Positions 8,157 through 17,325 of a stretch of 64,000 nt of DNA are shown piece after piece. The DNA is taken from the NCBI RefSeq assembly GCF_001673365.1, contig NZ_LZLS01000132.1:1-64000 (forward strand), written 5' to 3'. The position numbers and the translations under genes were made by a program. This DNA is from Mycobacterium asiaticum. Lineage in GTDB: Bacteria > Actinomycetota > Actinomycetes > Mycobacteriales > Mycobacteriaceae. The stretch's first letter is position 1, and the number at the start of each line of letters is the position of its first letter. The notes under the pieces were generated by a model, which did not search any database, was not told the DNA's origin, and saw only the letters and a list, made by a program, of their open reading frames with translations.

Positions 8157-10030
8157 CCCGGCTGACAGACCGCGTCGGGCGCTCCTCGATCGCCTCGTTC
8201 GGAACGGCACTGCTGCCTCAGGAGCACGGCGGTCCGAGTACCGCGGAGTTCGTCGAACGCGTCGACCGGTACCTGTCGCGGCTGCCGGCCACCTCCAGGC
8301 TGGCAGTGCGCGCCGGACTGTTCTCATTGGCCGCGGCGAGTTACCTCACCACCGGCCGATCGCTCGCGCGGCTCGATCCCGCCGAGCGCGAACGGGTGCT
8401 GCACCGAATCGCCGCGCTGAACCCAGAAGCCAGCGCGGCGGTCGAGGGGATGAAGGTAATCGGGCTGTTGGCCAACGGCGCCGACACCTACGCCGCCGAA
8501 TTGCTGTCCCGCGCCCAGGTTGACGACGTGGTGCGTCCGGATGCGGAGTTGGACGTCACCCGGTCCGCCGACAGCCCGTCCGTCATCACCACCGACGTGG
8601 TGATCGTCGGGTCGGGCGCGGGCGGCGCGATGGCGGCCCGAACCCTGGCACGAGCCGGTCTTGAGGCCGTCGTGCTCGAAGAGGGGCGACGCTGGACGGT
8701 CGAGGAGTTCCGCACCACCCACCCGATCGACCGTTACGCCGGCCTTTACCGGGGCGCCGGGGCGACTGTCGCGCTCGGGCGCCCGGCAGTGGTGCTGCCG
8801 ATGGGCCGGGCGGTCGGCGGTACCACGGTGGTCAACTCGGGCACCTGTTTCCGACCTCCGGAGGGCGTGCAACGCCGCTGGCGCGACGAGTTCGGCCTGT
8901 CCCTGGCCGACCCGGATCGTCTGAAAACGCATCTCGACGACGTCGAGCACACGCTGCAGGTCGCGCCGGCGCCGCGCGAGGTCATGGGCCGCAACGGCAA
9001 CCTCCTGTTGGACGCGGCCGATTTGCTGGGCTGGCAGGCGGCACCGATCCCGCGCAACGCACCCGGCTGTGAAGGTTGCTGCCAATGTGCCATCGGCTGC
9101 CCACACAACGCGAAGTTCGGCGTGCACCTCAACGCGCTGCCGCAGGCGTGTGCGGCCGGGGCACGCATCATCTCCGAAGCCCGTGTCGAACGGGTGCTGC
9201 ACGGCGGCGGTCGCGCTCGCGGGGTGCGCGCCCGTCGGCCCGACGGCACCGCGATCGACCTCCTGGCCGACACCGTGGTGATTGCCGCGGGTGCCACCGA
9301 GACACCAATGCTGTTGCGGCGCAGCGGTCTTGGCGGGCACCCACGGTTGGGCCGCAATCTCGCGCTACATCCTGCGACGATGCTCGCCGGACGTTTCGAG
9401 CAGGACGTGTACGCCTGGCGCGGGGTGCTGCAGAGCGCGGCAGTGCACGAGTTTCACGAATCGGACGGTGTGCTCATCGAGGCGACATCGACACCTCCGG
9501 GGATGGGCTCGATCGTCTACCCCGGTTACGGTGCCGAGTTGCTGCACTGGCTTGACCAGGCACCCCAGATTGCGACGTTCGGGGCGATGGTGGCGGACGA
9601 CGGCGTCGGTTCGGTGCTGTCGGTGCGGGGTGAGACCGTGGTGCGCTACGACATCGCCCAAGCAGATGTCGCCAAGTTACGCGTTGCGTTAGGGGCGATC
9701 GGCCGGCTGCTGTTCGCCGCCGGCGCGGTCGAGGTGCTCACCGGTCTGCCAGGTGCGATGACGGTGTCGTCGGAGGCCGAGTTGCAGGAGGCGCTGACGC
9801 GCACTGATCCCAGGAATCTGCACCTGTCGGCCTTCCATCCGACCGGCACCGCTGCCGCCGGGTCCAACGATCAGGTGTGCCCGGTCGACGCGCGCGGTCG
9901 GCTCCGCGGCGTGCGCGGCGTCTGGGTTGCCGATGCGTCGATCCTGCCGAGCTGTCCCGAGGTGAACCCGCAGGTGTCGATCATGGCGATGGCTTTGGCG
10001 GTGGCCGGGGAACTCATCGATACACGCTGA
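8153..10030 (+). CDS. GMC-family FAD oxidoreductase (Rv0492c-like)
   Basis: 625 aa. A helical N-terminal extension (about 1-140) precedes the FAD dinucleotide-binding motif VVIVGSGAGGAMAARTLARAG (about 149-169). GRAVGGTTVVNSGTCFRPP is the second GMC signature, and the C-terminal HPTGTAAAG and NPQVSIMAMALA carry the expected active-site His and FAD-pyrophosphate contacts. The long N-terminus resembles long-chain alcohol oxidases. Between them lies a Cys-rich insert, CEGCCQCAIGC near residue 307, which could bind a metal or Fe-S cluster. Predicted role: oxidation of an alcohol, perhaps a lipid; substrate unknown. Translationally coupled to the two genes before it. Confidence 0.9.
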   Translation: MTRLTDRVGRSSIASFGTALLPQEHGGPSTAEFVERVDRYLSRLPATSRLAVRAGLFSLAAASYLTTGRSLARLDPAERERVLHRIAALNPEASAAVEGMKVIGLLANGADTYAAELLSRAQVDDVVRPDAELDVTRSADSPSVITTDVVIVGSGAGGAMAARTLARAGLEAVVLEEGRRWTVEEFRTTHPIDRYAGLYRGAGATVALGRPAVVLPMGRAVGGTTVVNSGTCFRPPEGVQRRWRDEFGLSLADPDRLKTHLDDVEHTLQVAPAPREVMGRNGNLLLDAADLLGWQAAPIPRNAPGCEGCCQCAIGCPHNAKFGVHLNALPQACAAGARIISEARVERVLHGGGRARGVRARRPDGTAIDLLADTVVIAAGATETPMLLRRSGLGGHPRLGRNLALHPATMLAGRFEQDVYAWRGVLQSAAVHEFHESDGVLIEATSTPPGMGSIVYPGYGAELLHWLDQAPQIATFGAMVADDGVGSVLSVRGETVVRYDIAQADVAKLRVALGAIGRLLFAAGAVEVLTGLPGAMTVSSEAELQEALTRTDPRNLHLSAFHPTGTAAAGSNDQVCPVDARGRLRGVRGVWVADASILPSCPEVNPQVSIMAMALAVAGELIDTR

Positions 10031-10059
10031 GGGTTTGTGGCGCTCTGACCTGGGTCATA

Positions 10060-10141
10060 TCTGTTTTGCCCGGCTCTGCGCGACAGCCGTCAGCCGTCGG
10101 CTGGCTTGTCGCTCGGAGCCGGGCAAACAGACACACACCTC
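10060..10141. terminator. Long imperfect hairpin between convergent genes
   Basis: TCTGTTTTGCCCGGCTC on the left pairs with GAGCCGGGCAAACAGA on the right, and GCGACAGCC pairs less perfectly with GGCTTGTCGC nearer the loop, giving a stem of roughly 30 bp. It lies between the stops of the GMC oxidoreductase gene and regX3 and could end transcription in both directions. There is no strong U-tract. Confidence 0.65.
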
Positions 10142-10187
10142 GGAGACCGAGTGGCAACTTGAGCCACCACCCGAGCCGCCGCACGAG

Positions 10188-10871
10188 CTAACCTTCGAGC
10201 TTGTAGCCCAGTCCCCGTACCGTCACCAGGTGCACCGGATTGGCCGGGTCGGCCTCGATCTTGGACCGCAGCCGCTTGACGTGTACATCGAGGGTCTTGG
10301 TGTCACCGACGTAGTCCGCACCCCACACCCGGTCGATCAGCTGTCCGCGGGTCAGCACCCGCCCGCTGTTGCGCATCAGGTATTCGAGTAGGTCGAATTC
10401 CTTGAGCGGCAACGTGATCGCGTCGCCGTTGACCGAGACGACGTGGCGCTCGACATCCATCCGGACCGGTCCGGATTCGAGCACTCCATCGCTGATCTCG
10501 GTGTCGTCGTCGCCGCCGCGGCGCAGTACCGCCCGGATCCGGGCGATCAACTCGCGCGCGGAATAGGGTTTGGTCACGTAGTCGTCGGCACCCAGTTCCA
10601 GCCCGACAACCTTGTCGATCTCGCTGTCGCGCGCCGTCACCATGATCACCGGCACGCCAGAGCGAGCCCGCAACTGCTTGCACACATCGGTTCCCGACAT
10701 ACCGGGCAGCATCAGATCCAGCAGCACGATGTCAGCACCGGACCGGTCGAACTCGGCCAGCGCCGCGGGACCGTTGGTCACCACCGTCGCCTCGAACCCC
10801 TCCTTGCGCAGCAGAAATGCAAGCGGGTCGGCCAATGACTCTTCGTCCTCGACGATAAGAACGCTCGTCAT
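10188..10871 (-). CDS. regX3: Phosphate-starvation response regulator RegX3
   Basis: 227 aa, OmpR/PhoB type. The receiver domain carries acidic pocket E8/D9, phospho-acceptor D52 (IVLLDLMLPG) and the conserved Lys in VTKPYS (about 101). The C-terminal winged helix ends in KTLDVHVKRLRSKIE and VTVRGLGYKLEG. Nearly identical to M. tuberculosis RegX3, which activates phosphate-uptake genes and represses ESX-5 secretion when phosphate is plentiful. The MTSVLIVEDE start is preferred: AGGAG lies eight bases upstream and it matches the known protein. An ATG nine bases earlier is possible. Only 19 bases separate it from senX3. Confidence 0.97.
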   Translation of the reverse strand: MTSVLIVEDEESLADPLAFLLRKEGFEATVVTNGPAALAEFDRSGADIVLLDLMLPGMSGTDVCKQLRARSGVPVIMVTARDSEIDKVVGLELGADDYVTKPYSARELIARIRAVLRRGGDDDTEISDGVLESGPVRMDVERHVVSVNGDAITLPLKEFDLLEYLMRNSGRVLTRGQLIDRVWGADYVGDTKTLDVHVKRLRSKIEADPANPVHLVTVRGLGYKLEG

Positions 10872-10890
10872 CTGCGCCACTCCTCATCGC

Positions 10891-12126
10891 TCATCGACTC
10901 AGCTCTTCCTCTCGTTGTGACCTGCCGGGCCTGACCTCACGGCCCAACGGTTGGCCGGGTTGCTCGCTAGGGTCCTGCGACGTGGCTGCAAGATCCGAAA
11001 CGGGGATGGACAGCGTGAACGTCGACCCGGTACCGGGCTTGCTCCAGACACCGATGCTGCCCCCGTGGTTGGCCGCTACGTGTTTGACGATCGCCAGTCC
11101 CAGCCCGCTGCCGCCGGTAGCCCGTGAACGGGCCTTGTCGCCACGGAAGAACCGCTCGAAGACCCGCTCCTGGTCTTCCAGGGCGATCCCGATACCACGA
11201 TCGGTCACCGCGATCTCGATGTTGTCGCCGCGCCGGCGCCGGCTGATCGACACCAACGACCCGCGCGGTGAGTAGGCGATCGCATTCGACACCAGGTTGG
11301 CCAGCGCAGTGACCAGCAAGGTCTGATCACCCAGCACCTGCAGACCGCTGGGCGCGTCGGTACTGACCTCGATGTTGGCATTTTCCGCCGCCACCTTGTG
11401 GCGTGAAATGGCCTCGGACACAACCGAGTCGACCTCTACGTCGGTGATGTTGGACAACCGCTCGGCGCCCTGCAGACGGGACAACTCGATCAGTTCGGCG
11501 ACCATGTCACCCAACCTGTTGGCCTCGATCAGCGCCTTCTCGGCAAACCGGCGGACAGTCTCACTGTCATCGGCCGACGCCAGCAGCGCCTCGGCGAGCA
11601 GGGCCATCGCACCGACCGGAGTTTTCAGTTCGTGGCTGACGTTTGCCACGAAGTCGCGCCTGGTGGCCTCCATGCGGGCGTAATCGGACTGGTCAAGCAC
11701 GAAAACCACGGCGAACCGGCGGTCCTGCTCACTCAACAACCGGGCATACCCGTGCACTAACAGCCCCGACCGGCCGCCCGACCGCTTGCCCGGCGCCAGG
11801 TCGAACTCGACCTCCTCACCCCCCAGCGCATGCTGTGCGGCCTTCCAGGCTGCTTCGTCGAGTTGCCGGTCGCGTACCAGGCCCAGTTCCTTGGCCCGGT
11901 CGTTGAGATACACGACGTCGCGATGGGTATCCACCACCGCGGCACCCATCGGCATCAAAGCCACGATCCGCTGCAGCATCTGAGCGACGGTGATGCCGGT
12001 CCACTCGGTGGATTGTTGGCGCCGCCGCCCGACCCGTTGCGACAGCCAAAGCCCCGCCGCAACACCTACGGCGAGTGCTACCGCGGACAAGACCCCGGCC
12101 AGCAACAGTGCCGAGAACACAGTCAC
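10891..12126 (-). CDS. senX3: Sensor histidine kinase SenX3
   Basis: 411 aa. One N-terminal membrane segment (about residues 3-28) is followed by a PAS-like region (60-150), the dimerisation/phosphotransfer helix with H165 in [16 protein letters not shown], and a HATPase_c domain (N box [12 protein letters not shown]1 DRGIGI, G2 [12 protein letters not shown]). It phosphorylates RegX3 when phosphate is scarce, through control by the Pst/PhoU system. GTG start as in M. tuberculosis. A Pho-box-like repeat lies about 83 bases upstream, consistent with autoregulation. Confidence 0.97.
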   Translation of the reverse strand: MTVFSALLLAGVLSAVALAVGVAAGLWLSQRVGRRRQQSTEWTGITVAQMLQRIVALMPMGAAVVDTHRDVVYLNDRAKELGLVRDRQLDEAAWKAAQHALGGEEVEFDLAPGKRSGGRSGLLVHGYARLLSEQDRRFAVVFVLDQSDYARMEATRRDFVANVSHELKTPVGAMALLAEALLASADDSETVRRFAEKALIEANRLGDMVAELIELSRLQGAERLSNITDVEVDSVVSEAISRHKVAAENANIEVSTDAPSGLQVLGDQTLLVTALANLVSNAIAYSPRGSLVSISRRRRGDNIEIAVTDRGIGIALEDQERVFERFFRGDKARSRATGGSGLGLAIVKHVAANHGGSIGVWSKPGTGSTFTLSIPVSDLAATSQDPSEQPGQPLGREVRPGRSQREEELSR

Positions 12127-12208
12127 ACCCGGAATCCTACAAATCAGGTGAACGCAGCCCTAGCGGAGCGCGGCCAAAATCGTACAAGTCACATGCTCCG
12201 CCACATGT

Positions 12209-12226
12209 GTTCGACTGCAGTTCACG
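12209..12226. promoter_or_regulatory. Candidate RegX3 (Pho-type) box upstream of senX3
   Basis: GTTCGAC-TGCA-GTTCACG is a 7-bp direct repeat with an 11-bp period, the arrangement OmpR/PhoB-type regulators bind. It lies in the 134-bp gap between gpm1 and senX3. Direct autoregulation is known for mycobacterial SenX3-RegX3; the assignment of this exact site is inference. Confidence 0.55.
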
Positions 12227-12260
12227 CGGTGTTTAGCAACCGTCCCCGCCCGGGCCGCAA

Positions 12261-13016
12261 TCAGGCTTTCGCGGCGCCCTGGCTGGCCACCGCGGCGGCT
12301 CCGGCCTCGGCAGCTTCGGGATCAAGATAGGTACCACCAGGCACGACGGGTCGCAACTCGGCGTCCAGGTCGTAACGCAGCGGGATGCCGGTCGGGATAT
12401 TAAGCCCGACGACGTCTTCGTCAGACATCTGGTCCAGGTACTTCACCAGAGCCCGCAGGGAGTTGCCGTGCGCGGCGATCAGCACCGTTTTACCCGTGCG
12501 CAGGTCCGGGACGATGACGTCGGTGTAGTACGGCAGGAAGCGAGCGACCACGTCGGCCAGGCATTCGGTCAACGGACCACCGTCGATGTTGGCGTAGCGG
12601 GGGTCGGCGTCCTGGCTGAACTCGCTGCCCTGTTCGATCGGCGGCGGCGGGGTGTCGTAGCTACGCCGCCAGGCCATGAACTGCTCCTCGCCGTAACGCT
12701 CCTTCGTCTTGGCTTTGTCCAAGCCCTGCAGCGCGCCGTAGTGGCGCTCGTTGAGGCGCCAACTGCGATGCACCGGAATCCACAACCGGTCGGCGGCGTC
12801 GAGCGCCAGATGTGCCGTGCTGATCGCGCGTCGCAGCAGCGAGGTGTAGAGCACGTCGGGCAGCAGGTCTTGTTCGGCCAGCAATTCGCCGCCGCGCACG
12901 GCCTCGGTCCGGCCTTTTTCGGTCAGCCCGACGTCCACCCAGCCGGTGAACAGGTTGCGCGCATTCCATTCGCTCTCGCCGTGGCGGAGCAATACCAGCG
13001 TGGCGGTGTCACCCAT
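12261..13016 (-). CDS. gpm1: 2,3-bisphosphoglycerate-dependent phosphoglycerate mutase
   Basis: 251 aa. Interconverts 3- and 2-phosphoglycerate in glycolysis and gluconeogenesis. The histidine-phosphatase motif [12 protein letters not shown] gives phospho-His H12; the second active-site His is in [15 protein letters not shown] (about 185). [16 protein letters not shown] and [11 protein letters not shown] are family-typical substrate loops. The length fits dPGM of actinobacteria, including the Ala-rich tail. It lies upstream of senX3 on the same strand, after a MIRU-like repeat. Confidence 0.96.
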   Translation of the reverse strand: MGDTATLVLLRHGESEWNARNLFTGWVDVGLTEKGRTEAVRGGELLAEQDLLPDVLYTSLLRRAISTAHLALDAADRLWIPVHRSWRLNERHYGALQGLDKAKTKERYGEEQFMAWRRSYDTPPPPIEQGSEFSQDADPRYANIDGGPLTECLADVVARFLPYYTDVIVPDLRTGKTVLIAAHGNSLRALVKYLDQMSDEDVVGLNIPTGIPLRYDLDAELRPVVPGGTYLDPEAAEAGAAAVASQGAAKA

Positions 13017-13057
13017 GCGGGCAAGTCTCTCACGCGGGCAGATCTATTCGTCATCCT

Positions 13058-13202
13058 CGGCGTTGCTCGATCCTCAACTCCTCCTCATCGCGCTTCGCGC
13101 TCTGCATCGTCGTCTTCGGCGTTGCTCGATCCTCAACTCGCCCCCGCAAGCGGGAGGTGCCCCCACCTCATCGCGCTTCGCGCTCTGCATCGTCGTCCTC
13201 GG
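13058..13202. repeat. MIRU-like tandem repeat (two units), overlapping the 3' end of the YbjN-like gene
   Basis: Two units about 59 bp apart share GGCGTTGCTCGATCCTCAAC and TCATCGCGCTTCGCGCTCTG followed by CATCGTCGTC. The second unit carries a 26-bp insertion with a small hairpin (CCCGCAAGCGGG). On the minus strand the units read GATGCAGAGCG...GCGATGAGG, the hallmark of mycobacterial interspersed repetitive units. The stop codon of the upstream gene is the TGA inside one unit, and its last residues ([10 protein letters not shown]) are repeat-encoded. Confidence 0.8.
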
Positions 13203-13689
13203 AGATCAAGTGCGAGAACGCCTCCAGGTTCTTCAGCGACTCACCGCGGGACACCCGCCACTCCCACTCCTTTTGGATCGAAGTCCGAAAGCCCAATTCC
13301 AGCAACGTATTAAAGTCCGAATCCACCGCCTCGAGAACCTGCCCGAGGACCCGGTCGATCTCTTCGGCGTCGACCGAGGCCAACGACATCCGGCCGACCA
13401 GATAGATATCTCCGACGTTGTCGATGGTGTAGGCGACCCCGTAGAGACGCCGGTTGCGCTTGAGCAGGAAGCGGTAGACGCCTTCGTGGTTCTCGTCTGG
13501 TTTACGGCACACGAACGCCTCGACGCGCACCGAGTGCTCGCCGATGCTCAAGATCGTGTTCGTCTTGAGCCGCCGCTCGCCCGGCAATTCCACGATCAGC
13601 CCTGGCAGCCCGCCATGCGCGCCGGCATGTTTCGAGTAGTTCAGCTCGCTGGCCTGTAGCGCGTCCTCGATCAGTTGCTCGACGCTCAC
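13168..13689 (-). CDS. YbjN/type III chaperone-like protein (Rv0487-like)
   Basis: 173 aa from a GTG overlapping the mshA stop by four bases (GTGA). The alpha/beta pattern ([90 protein letters not shown]) matches the YbjN domain, a chaperone-like fold. The function in mycobacteria is unknown. The fixed position between mshA and gpm1, with coupling to mshA, suggests shared expression. The acidic C-terminal end is encoded by a MIRU-like repeat. Confidence 0.85.
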   Translation of the reverse strand: MSVEQLIEDALQASELNYSKHAGAHGGLPGLIVELPGERRLKTNTILSIGEHSVRVEAFVCRKPDENHEGVYRFLLKRNRRLYGVAYTIDNVGDIYLVGRMSLASVDAEEIDRVLGQVLEAVDSDFNTLLELGFRTSIQKEWEWRVSRGESLKNLEAFSHLISEDDDAEREAR

Positions 13690-15062
13690 GCGCCCACTCC
13701 CCGACGGGCCGACCAGCGCCGGGGTTTGCGCTTGGCGACAAGCCCGTGCACCCGATGCTGCCGCTCGGCGGTGAAGTCGCCGATCGCGCGGCGGTAGCTG
13801 GCCAGTAATGCGTCGGTGGTGTTTTCCCAGGAGAACGTGGCCGCATGCTTGGCCGCGGCACGGCTCATCGCCCATCCCCGCGGGCCAGCGCCGGCCCGCA
13901 GCAGGTCGTCGATGGCCTCGGCCCACTGTCCTACCTCGTGGCCCGAGACCAAGGTGCCGGTGATCCCGTCGCGCACCGCCACGGGCAATCCCCCGACCGC
14001 CGCCGCCACCACCGGCGTGCCACATGCTTGCGCCTCGACCGCGACCAATCCGAACGATTCCGAATAACTCGGCACCGCAACAAGATCCGCCGCATGGAAC
14101 AACCTCGCCAGCTCCGTGCGGGACTGCGGCGGCAAGAACGTCACGCGCGATGCGATGCCAAGTTCGTCGGCGAGTTGCGCCAACCCGTTCGGCGAGGCCA
14201 GACCGCTGCCAGAGGGACCGCCGGCGACGACTATGCGCACTCCCGGCAGCCGTGCCGCCGCCCGCAGCACGATATCGGGCGCCTTCAGCGGCTGGATGCG
14301 CCCGACGAAGGCCACCACCGGCTCGTTGGGCTCGAGCCCGAGTGCGGCCCGGGCCGCCGCTCGGTCGCCCGGCCGGAACACGTCCAGATCGACACCCGGG
14401 TGCACCACGTCGATTCGCGCCGGGTCAGCATGGTGTAGCGAAATCAACTGTCGCGCTTCATCATCGGTGTTGACGATAAGCCGGTCCGCCTCGTCGACTA
14501 CCTGCTGCTCGCCCACCGTGCGCAACGGCGGCTCGGCGCTGTCACCCTCGGCCAGCGCCGCGTTCTTCACCGCCGCCAGCGTGTGCGCGGTGTGTACCAG
14601 CGGCACCGCCCAACGATCGCGGGCCAACCAGCCAACCTGCCCGGACAGCCAATAGTGGGAGTGCACGATGTCGTAATAACCCGGTTCGTGCGCGGCCTCG
14701 GCGCGCAGCACGCCGGCAGCAAAGGCACATAACTGGGTGGGCAGGTCGTACTTGTCCAAGCCCTCGAACGGCCCGGCCACCACGTTGCGCACCAGCACAC
14801 CCGGCTCGACCCGCACAGTCGGCGGGTCCGCCGAAGCGGTGGCCCGGGTGAAAATCTCCACCTCGATGCCGCGGCGGGCCAGATGCAGCGCGCTCTGCAG
14901 CACGTAGACGTTCATCCCCCCGGCATCGCCGGTGCCGGGCTGCGCCAGCGGCGAGGTATGTACCGCTAACAGAGCGACCCGGCGTGGGGCCGCAATCGTG
15001 TCATCGGCGACATATCGCACAATGTCATCTTTACAGCACGGCCCCTCACGGCTTGCTCGCAA
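13686..15062 (-). CDS. mshA: D-inositol-3-phosphate N-acetylglucosaminyltransferase MshA
   Basis: First committed step of mycothiol synthesis: transfers GlcNAc from UDP-GlcNAc to 1L-myo-inositol-1-phosphate. GT-B fold, family GT4. The N-terminal acceptor loop is [20 protein letters not shown]; the C-terminal donor site includes [12 protein letters not shown] and the E-x7-E region [19 protein letters not shown]. 458 aa from a TTG. An in-frame GTG 42 bases later ([10 protein letters not shown]) would give 444 aa, and I see no clear ribosome site for either; M. tuberculosis MshA has a longer, variable N-terminus. It follows the ROK gene by 24 bases. Confidence 0.94.
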   Translation of the reverse strand: MRASREGPCCKDDIVRYVADDTIAAPRRVALLAVHTSPLAQPGTGDAGGMNVYVLQSALHLARRGIEVEIFTRATASADPPTVRVEPGVLVRNVVAGPFEGLDKYDLPTQLCAFAAGVLRAEAAHEPGYYDIVHSHYWLSGQVGWLARDRWAVPLVHTAHTLAAVKNAALAEGDSAEPPLRTVGEQQVVDEADRLIVNTDDEARQLISLHHADPARIDVVHPGVDLDVFRPGDRAAARAALGLEPNEPVVAFVGRIQPLKAPDIVLRAAARLPGVRIVVAGGPSGSGLASPNGLAQLADELGIASRVTFLPPQSRTELARLFHAADLVAVPSYSESFGLVAVEAQACGTPVVAAAVGGLPVAVRDGITGTLVSGHEVGQWAEAIDDLLRAGAGPRGWAMSRAAAKHAATFSWENTTDALLASYRRAIGDFTAERQHRVHGLVAKRKPRRWSARRGVGA

Positions 15063-15086
15063 GCACCGATTGCGCAGGTCAGGCCG

Positions 15087-16403
15087 CTACTTGGCGATCG
15101 CCTCAGCTTCGGTGTCGGGCAGCCGGGCACCCAGGGCGCCCGATCGGCGCATCGCCCCCAACGGGTCGGCGTACAAGGCGTCCAGCGAGATGATGCCCGC
15201 TCCGGTCTCCTGCACGCGGTTGCCGAACGCGGTGACCCGGATGTCGCGAGGTGCCAGCACCGAGCGCGCCGTGAATGCGGCCTCCACCCCGGCCATGCCC
15301 TCCGGGTACTCGGTGAACGCCTGCCCACCGACCACCAGTTCGTCGGGATTGAGCAGATCGCGCAGCAACGCAACCGCCTCACCGAGCAGCCGGGCCCGCT
15401 CCGACAACAGCGCCCTGGCCTGCTGGTTGCCGGCGCGCGCGACCTTGAGCAGGTCGGTCATCGCCGTGGTCGACGTGCCGGTGCGGTTGGCGGGAGCGAC
15501 GCCCGGCAGGACCCGAAGCCGACGGGCCGCGGCCAACACCGCCTCGTCGCTGACCGACGATTCCAGCTGACCGGAACCGCCCAGCAACTCAGATTGCACC
15601 GGCAACGGCGCGATGGTGCCCGGTCCGCTGGCCGGGCAGTGCACCCGCCCGCCGATCACCAGTGCATATCCCACCGTCTCGCGGGCATAGACGTAAAGGC
15701 TGGTCGAGGTGCCCGGGGCGAATCGTCGCATGCCGAGCAGCAATTCGGCCCCGGCCATGGCGTCCACGTGGGCTGCCACCGAAACCGGCAGGCCCAGCGC
15801 GTCGGCCAGCACCGGCCCGACGGGTGCCTGACGCCAGCCCAACCGCGGGTGGTCGACCAGGCCGTTGGCGCTGTCAACGGTGCCACCGATCGACACGCCA
15901 ACCCACAACGCCCGGCGCCGGTGCCAGCGCCGCAGGTAACGGCTGGCACTGTGGGCCAGCGAATTCAATGCCGGCCCGGCCGCGTTGAGCGGCGTCGGGG
16001 TCTCGACCGTGTCCAGTGTGCGGCCGAAAAGGTCAGTGGCCACGATGCTGGTGGTCCGCGCACCGATGTGGATGCCCAGCGTCACGAACGGCTCGTGGTT
16101 GACCTCCACCGGTACCCGCGGACGTCCGATCGCGCCGGAAACAGCCAGGTCCGCACGCTCGCGTAGCAACCCGGCGTCGAGCAGCGCGATGACCTGACGG
16201 TTGACCGTCGCGATGCTCAGCGAGGTGACGTTGGCGATGACGTCGCGGCCGACCGGTCCGCGCAACCGCACGGCCCGAAACACCGATGCGGCCGCGGAGT
16301 CCGACAGGTGCAATGCCGGCGGCACGACCTGACGGTAGGTCCGCAACTGTCCGTTAAGACCGGTACGGCTGTGTGATTGGTGGGTGAGAGTGGTCGAGTG
16401 CAC
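15087..16403 (-). CDS. ROK-family transcriptional regulator (Rv0485-like)
   Basis: 438 aa. An N-terminal winged HTH (about 37-95: SVFRAVRLRGPVGRDVIANV then TSLSIATVNRQVIALLDAGLL) joins a sugar-kinase-like ROK domain (GIHIGARTTSIVATDLFGR, GVSIGGTVDSANGLV). The catalytic loop and the ROK Cys-rich zinc motif are degenerate, so it is a regulator rather than a kinase. The M. tuberculosis orthologue is reported to regulate a pe/ppe pair. GTG start with AAGGA eight bases upstream. Divergent from the SDR gene and upstream of mshA. Confidence 0.9.
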   Translation of the reverse strand: MHSTTLTHQSHSRTGLNGQLRTYRQVVPPALHLSDSAAASVFRAVRLRGPVGRDVIANVTSLSIATVNRQVIALLDAGLLRERADLAVSGAIGRPRVPVEVNHEPFVTLGIHIGARTTSIVATDLFGRTLDTVETPTPLNAAGPALNSLAHSASRYLRRWHRRRALWVGVSIGGTVDSANGLVDHPRLGWRQAPVGPVLADALGLPVSVAAHVDAMAGAELLLGMRRFAPGTSTSLYVYARETVGYALVIGGRVHCPASGPGTIAPLPVQSELLGGSGQLESSVSDEAVLAAARRLRVLPGVAPANRTGTSTTAMTDLLKVARAGNQQARALLSERARLLGEAVALLRDLLNPDELVVGGQAFTEYPEGMAGVEAAFTARSVLAPRDIRVTAFGNRVQETGAGIISLDALYADPLGAMRRSGALGARLPDTEAEAIAK

Positions 16404-16584
16404 TGGCAGTCCTTATCCGAAGTTCCTTGGCCGGGGTCCCTGGCCACACCTCGTGACTTGCGTCGGATCAGGCGCGGCAGAGTGCGCGGCAACAACACGC
16501 GCCCGCGTATAGACACGCGGTCGTGTTGCTCAAGGCGCTGCAGTACACACCGAAAACTTAGCACTGTTCACTAGAGTTGTCCTG

Positions 16585-17325
16585 GTGAGTTCCCCCGAGT
16601 CGCGCAAACGGGTTGCGGTGGTCACCGGAGCCAGCTCCGGGATCGGCGAAGCGACTGCCAGAACGCTTGCCGCCCAAGGCTTTCACGTGGTTCCGGTGGC
16701 AAGGCGGGCGGATCGGATCAACGCTTTGGCGGACGAGATCGGTGGTACCGCGGCTGTGGCGGACGTCACAAACGAGCAGGATGTGGCGGCTCTGGCCGGC
16801 AGCTTGAGCCGGGTCGACGTGCTGATCAACAACGCAGGCGGTGCAAAAGGCCTGGCAGCGGTGGCCGATGCGGACCTGGAGCACTGGCGTTGGATGTGGG
16901 AGACCAATGTAATGGGCACCCTCCGGGTGACCCGCGCACTCCTGCCCAAGTTGGTCGAGTCCGGCGACGGGCTGATCGTCACCGTCACTTCCATTGCCGC
17001 ACTTGAGATTTACGACGGCGGCGCCGGATATACGGCAGCAAAGCATGCGCAGGGCGCGATGCACCGGACGCTGCGGGGGGAACTGTTGGGCAAGCCGGTG
17101 CGCCTCACCGAAATCGCCCCGGGCGCGGTCGAGACCGAGTTTTCACTGGTGCGTTTCGAGGGCGATCAGCAGCGCGCCGAAGCCGTCTACACCGGCATGA
17201 CGCCATTGGTGGCCGCCGACGTTGCCGAGGTGATCGGATTCGTGGCCTCGCGACCCTCGCACGTCAATCTGGACCAGATCATCATCCGGCCGCGCGACCA
17301 GGCCAGCGCCACGCGCAGGGTCTAG
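16585..17325 (+). CDS. Short-chain dehydrogenase/reductase (Rv0484c-like)
   Basis: 246 aa, classical SDR. Cofactor motif [17 protein letters not shown] (TGxxxGxG) is near residue 13, NNAG near 88, catalytic Ser in TVTSIAAL, and the Y-x3-K pair in GYTAAKHA. Arg residues after the second strand (ARRADR) favour NADP(H). Substrate unknown; most like the NADP-dependent 3-hydroxy acid/serine dehydrogenase group. Its stop shares the palindrome CTAG with the stop of the convergent lprQ gene. Confidence 0.9.
   Translation: MSSPESRKRVAVVTGASSGIGEATARTLAAQGFHVVPVARRADRINALADEIGGTAAVADVTNEQDVAALAGSLSRVDVLINNAGGAKGLAAVADADLEHWRWMWETNVMGTLRVTRALLPKLVESGDGLIVTVTSIAALEIYDGGAGYTAAKHAQGAMHRTLRGELLGKPVRLTEIAPGAVETEFSLVRFEGDQQRAEAVYTGMTPLVAADVAEVIGFVASRPSHVNLDQIIIRPRDQASATRRV

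Noticed and set aside
16493-16528. CAACACG-N22-CGTGTTG inverted repeat between the ROK and SDR genes as a ROK operator
   Set aside because: Arms are only 7 bp with a long spacer, and similar chance repeats are common in GC-rich DNA. I could not link it to a known ROK motif.
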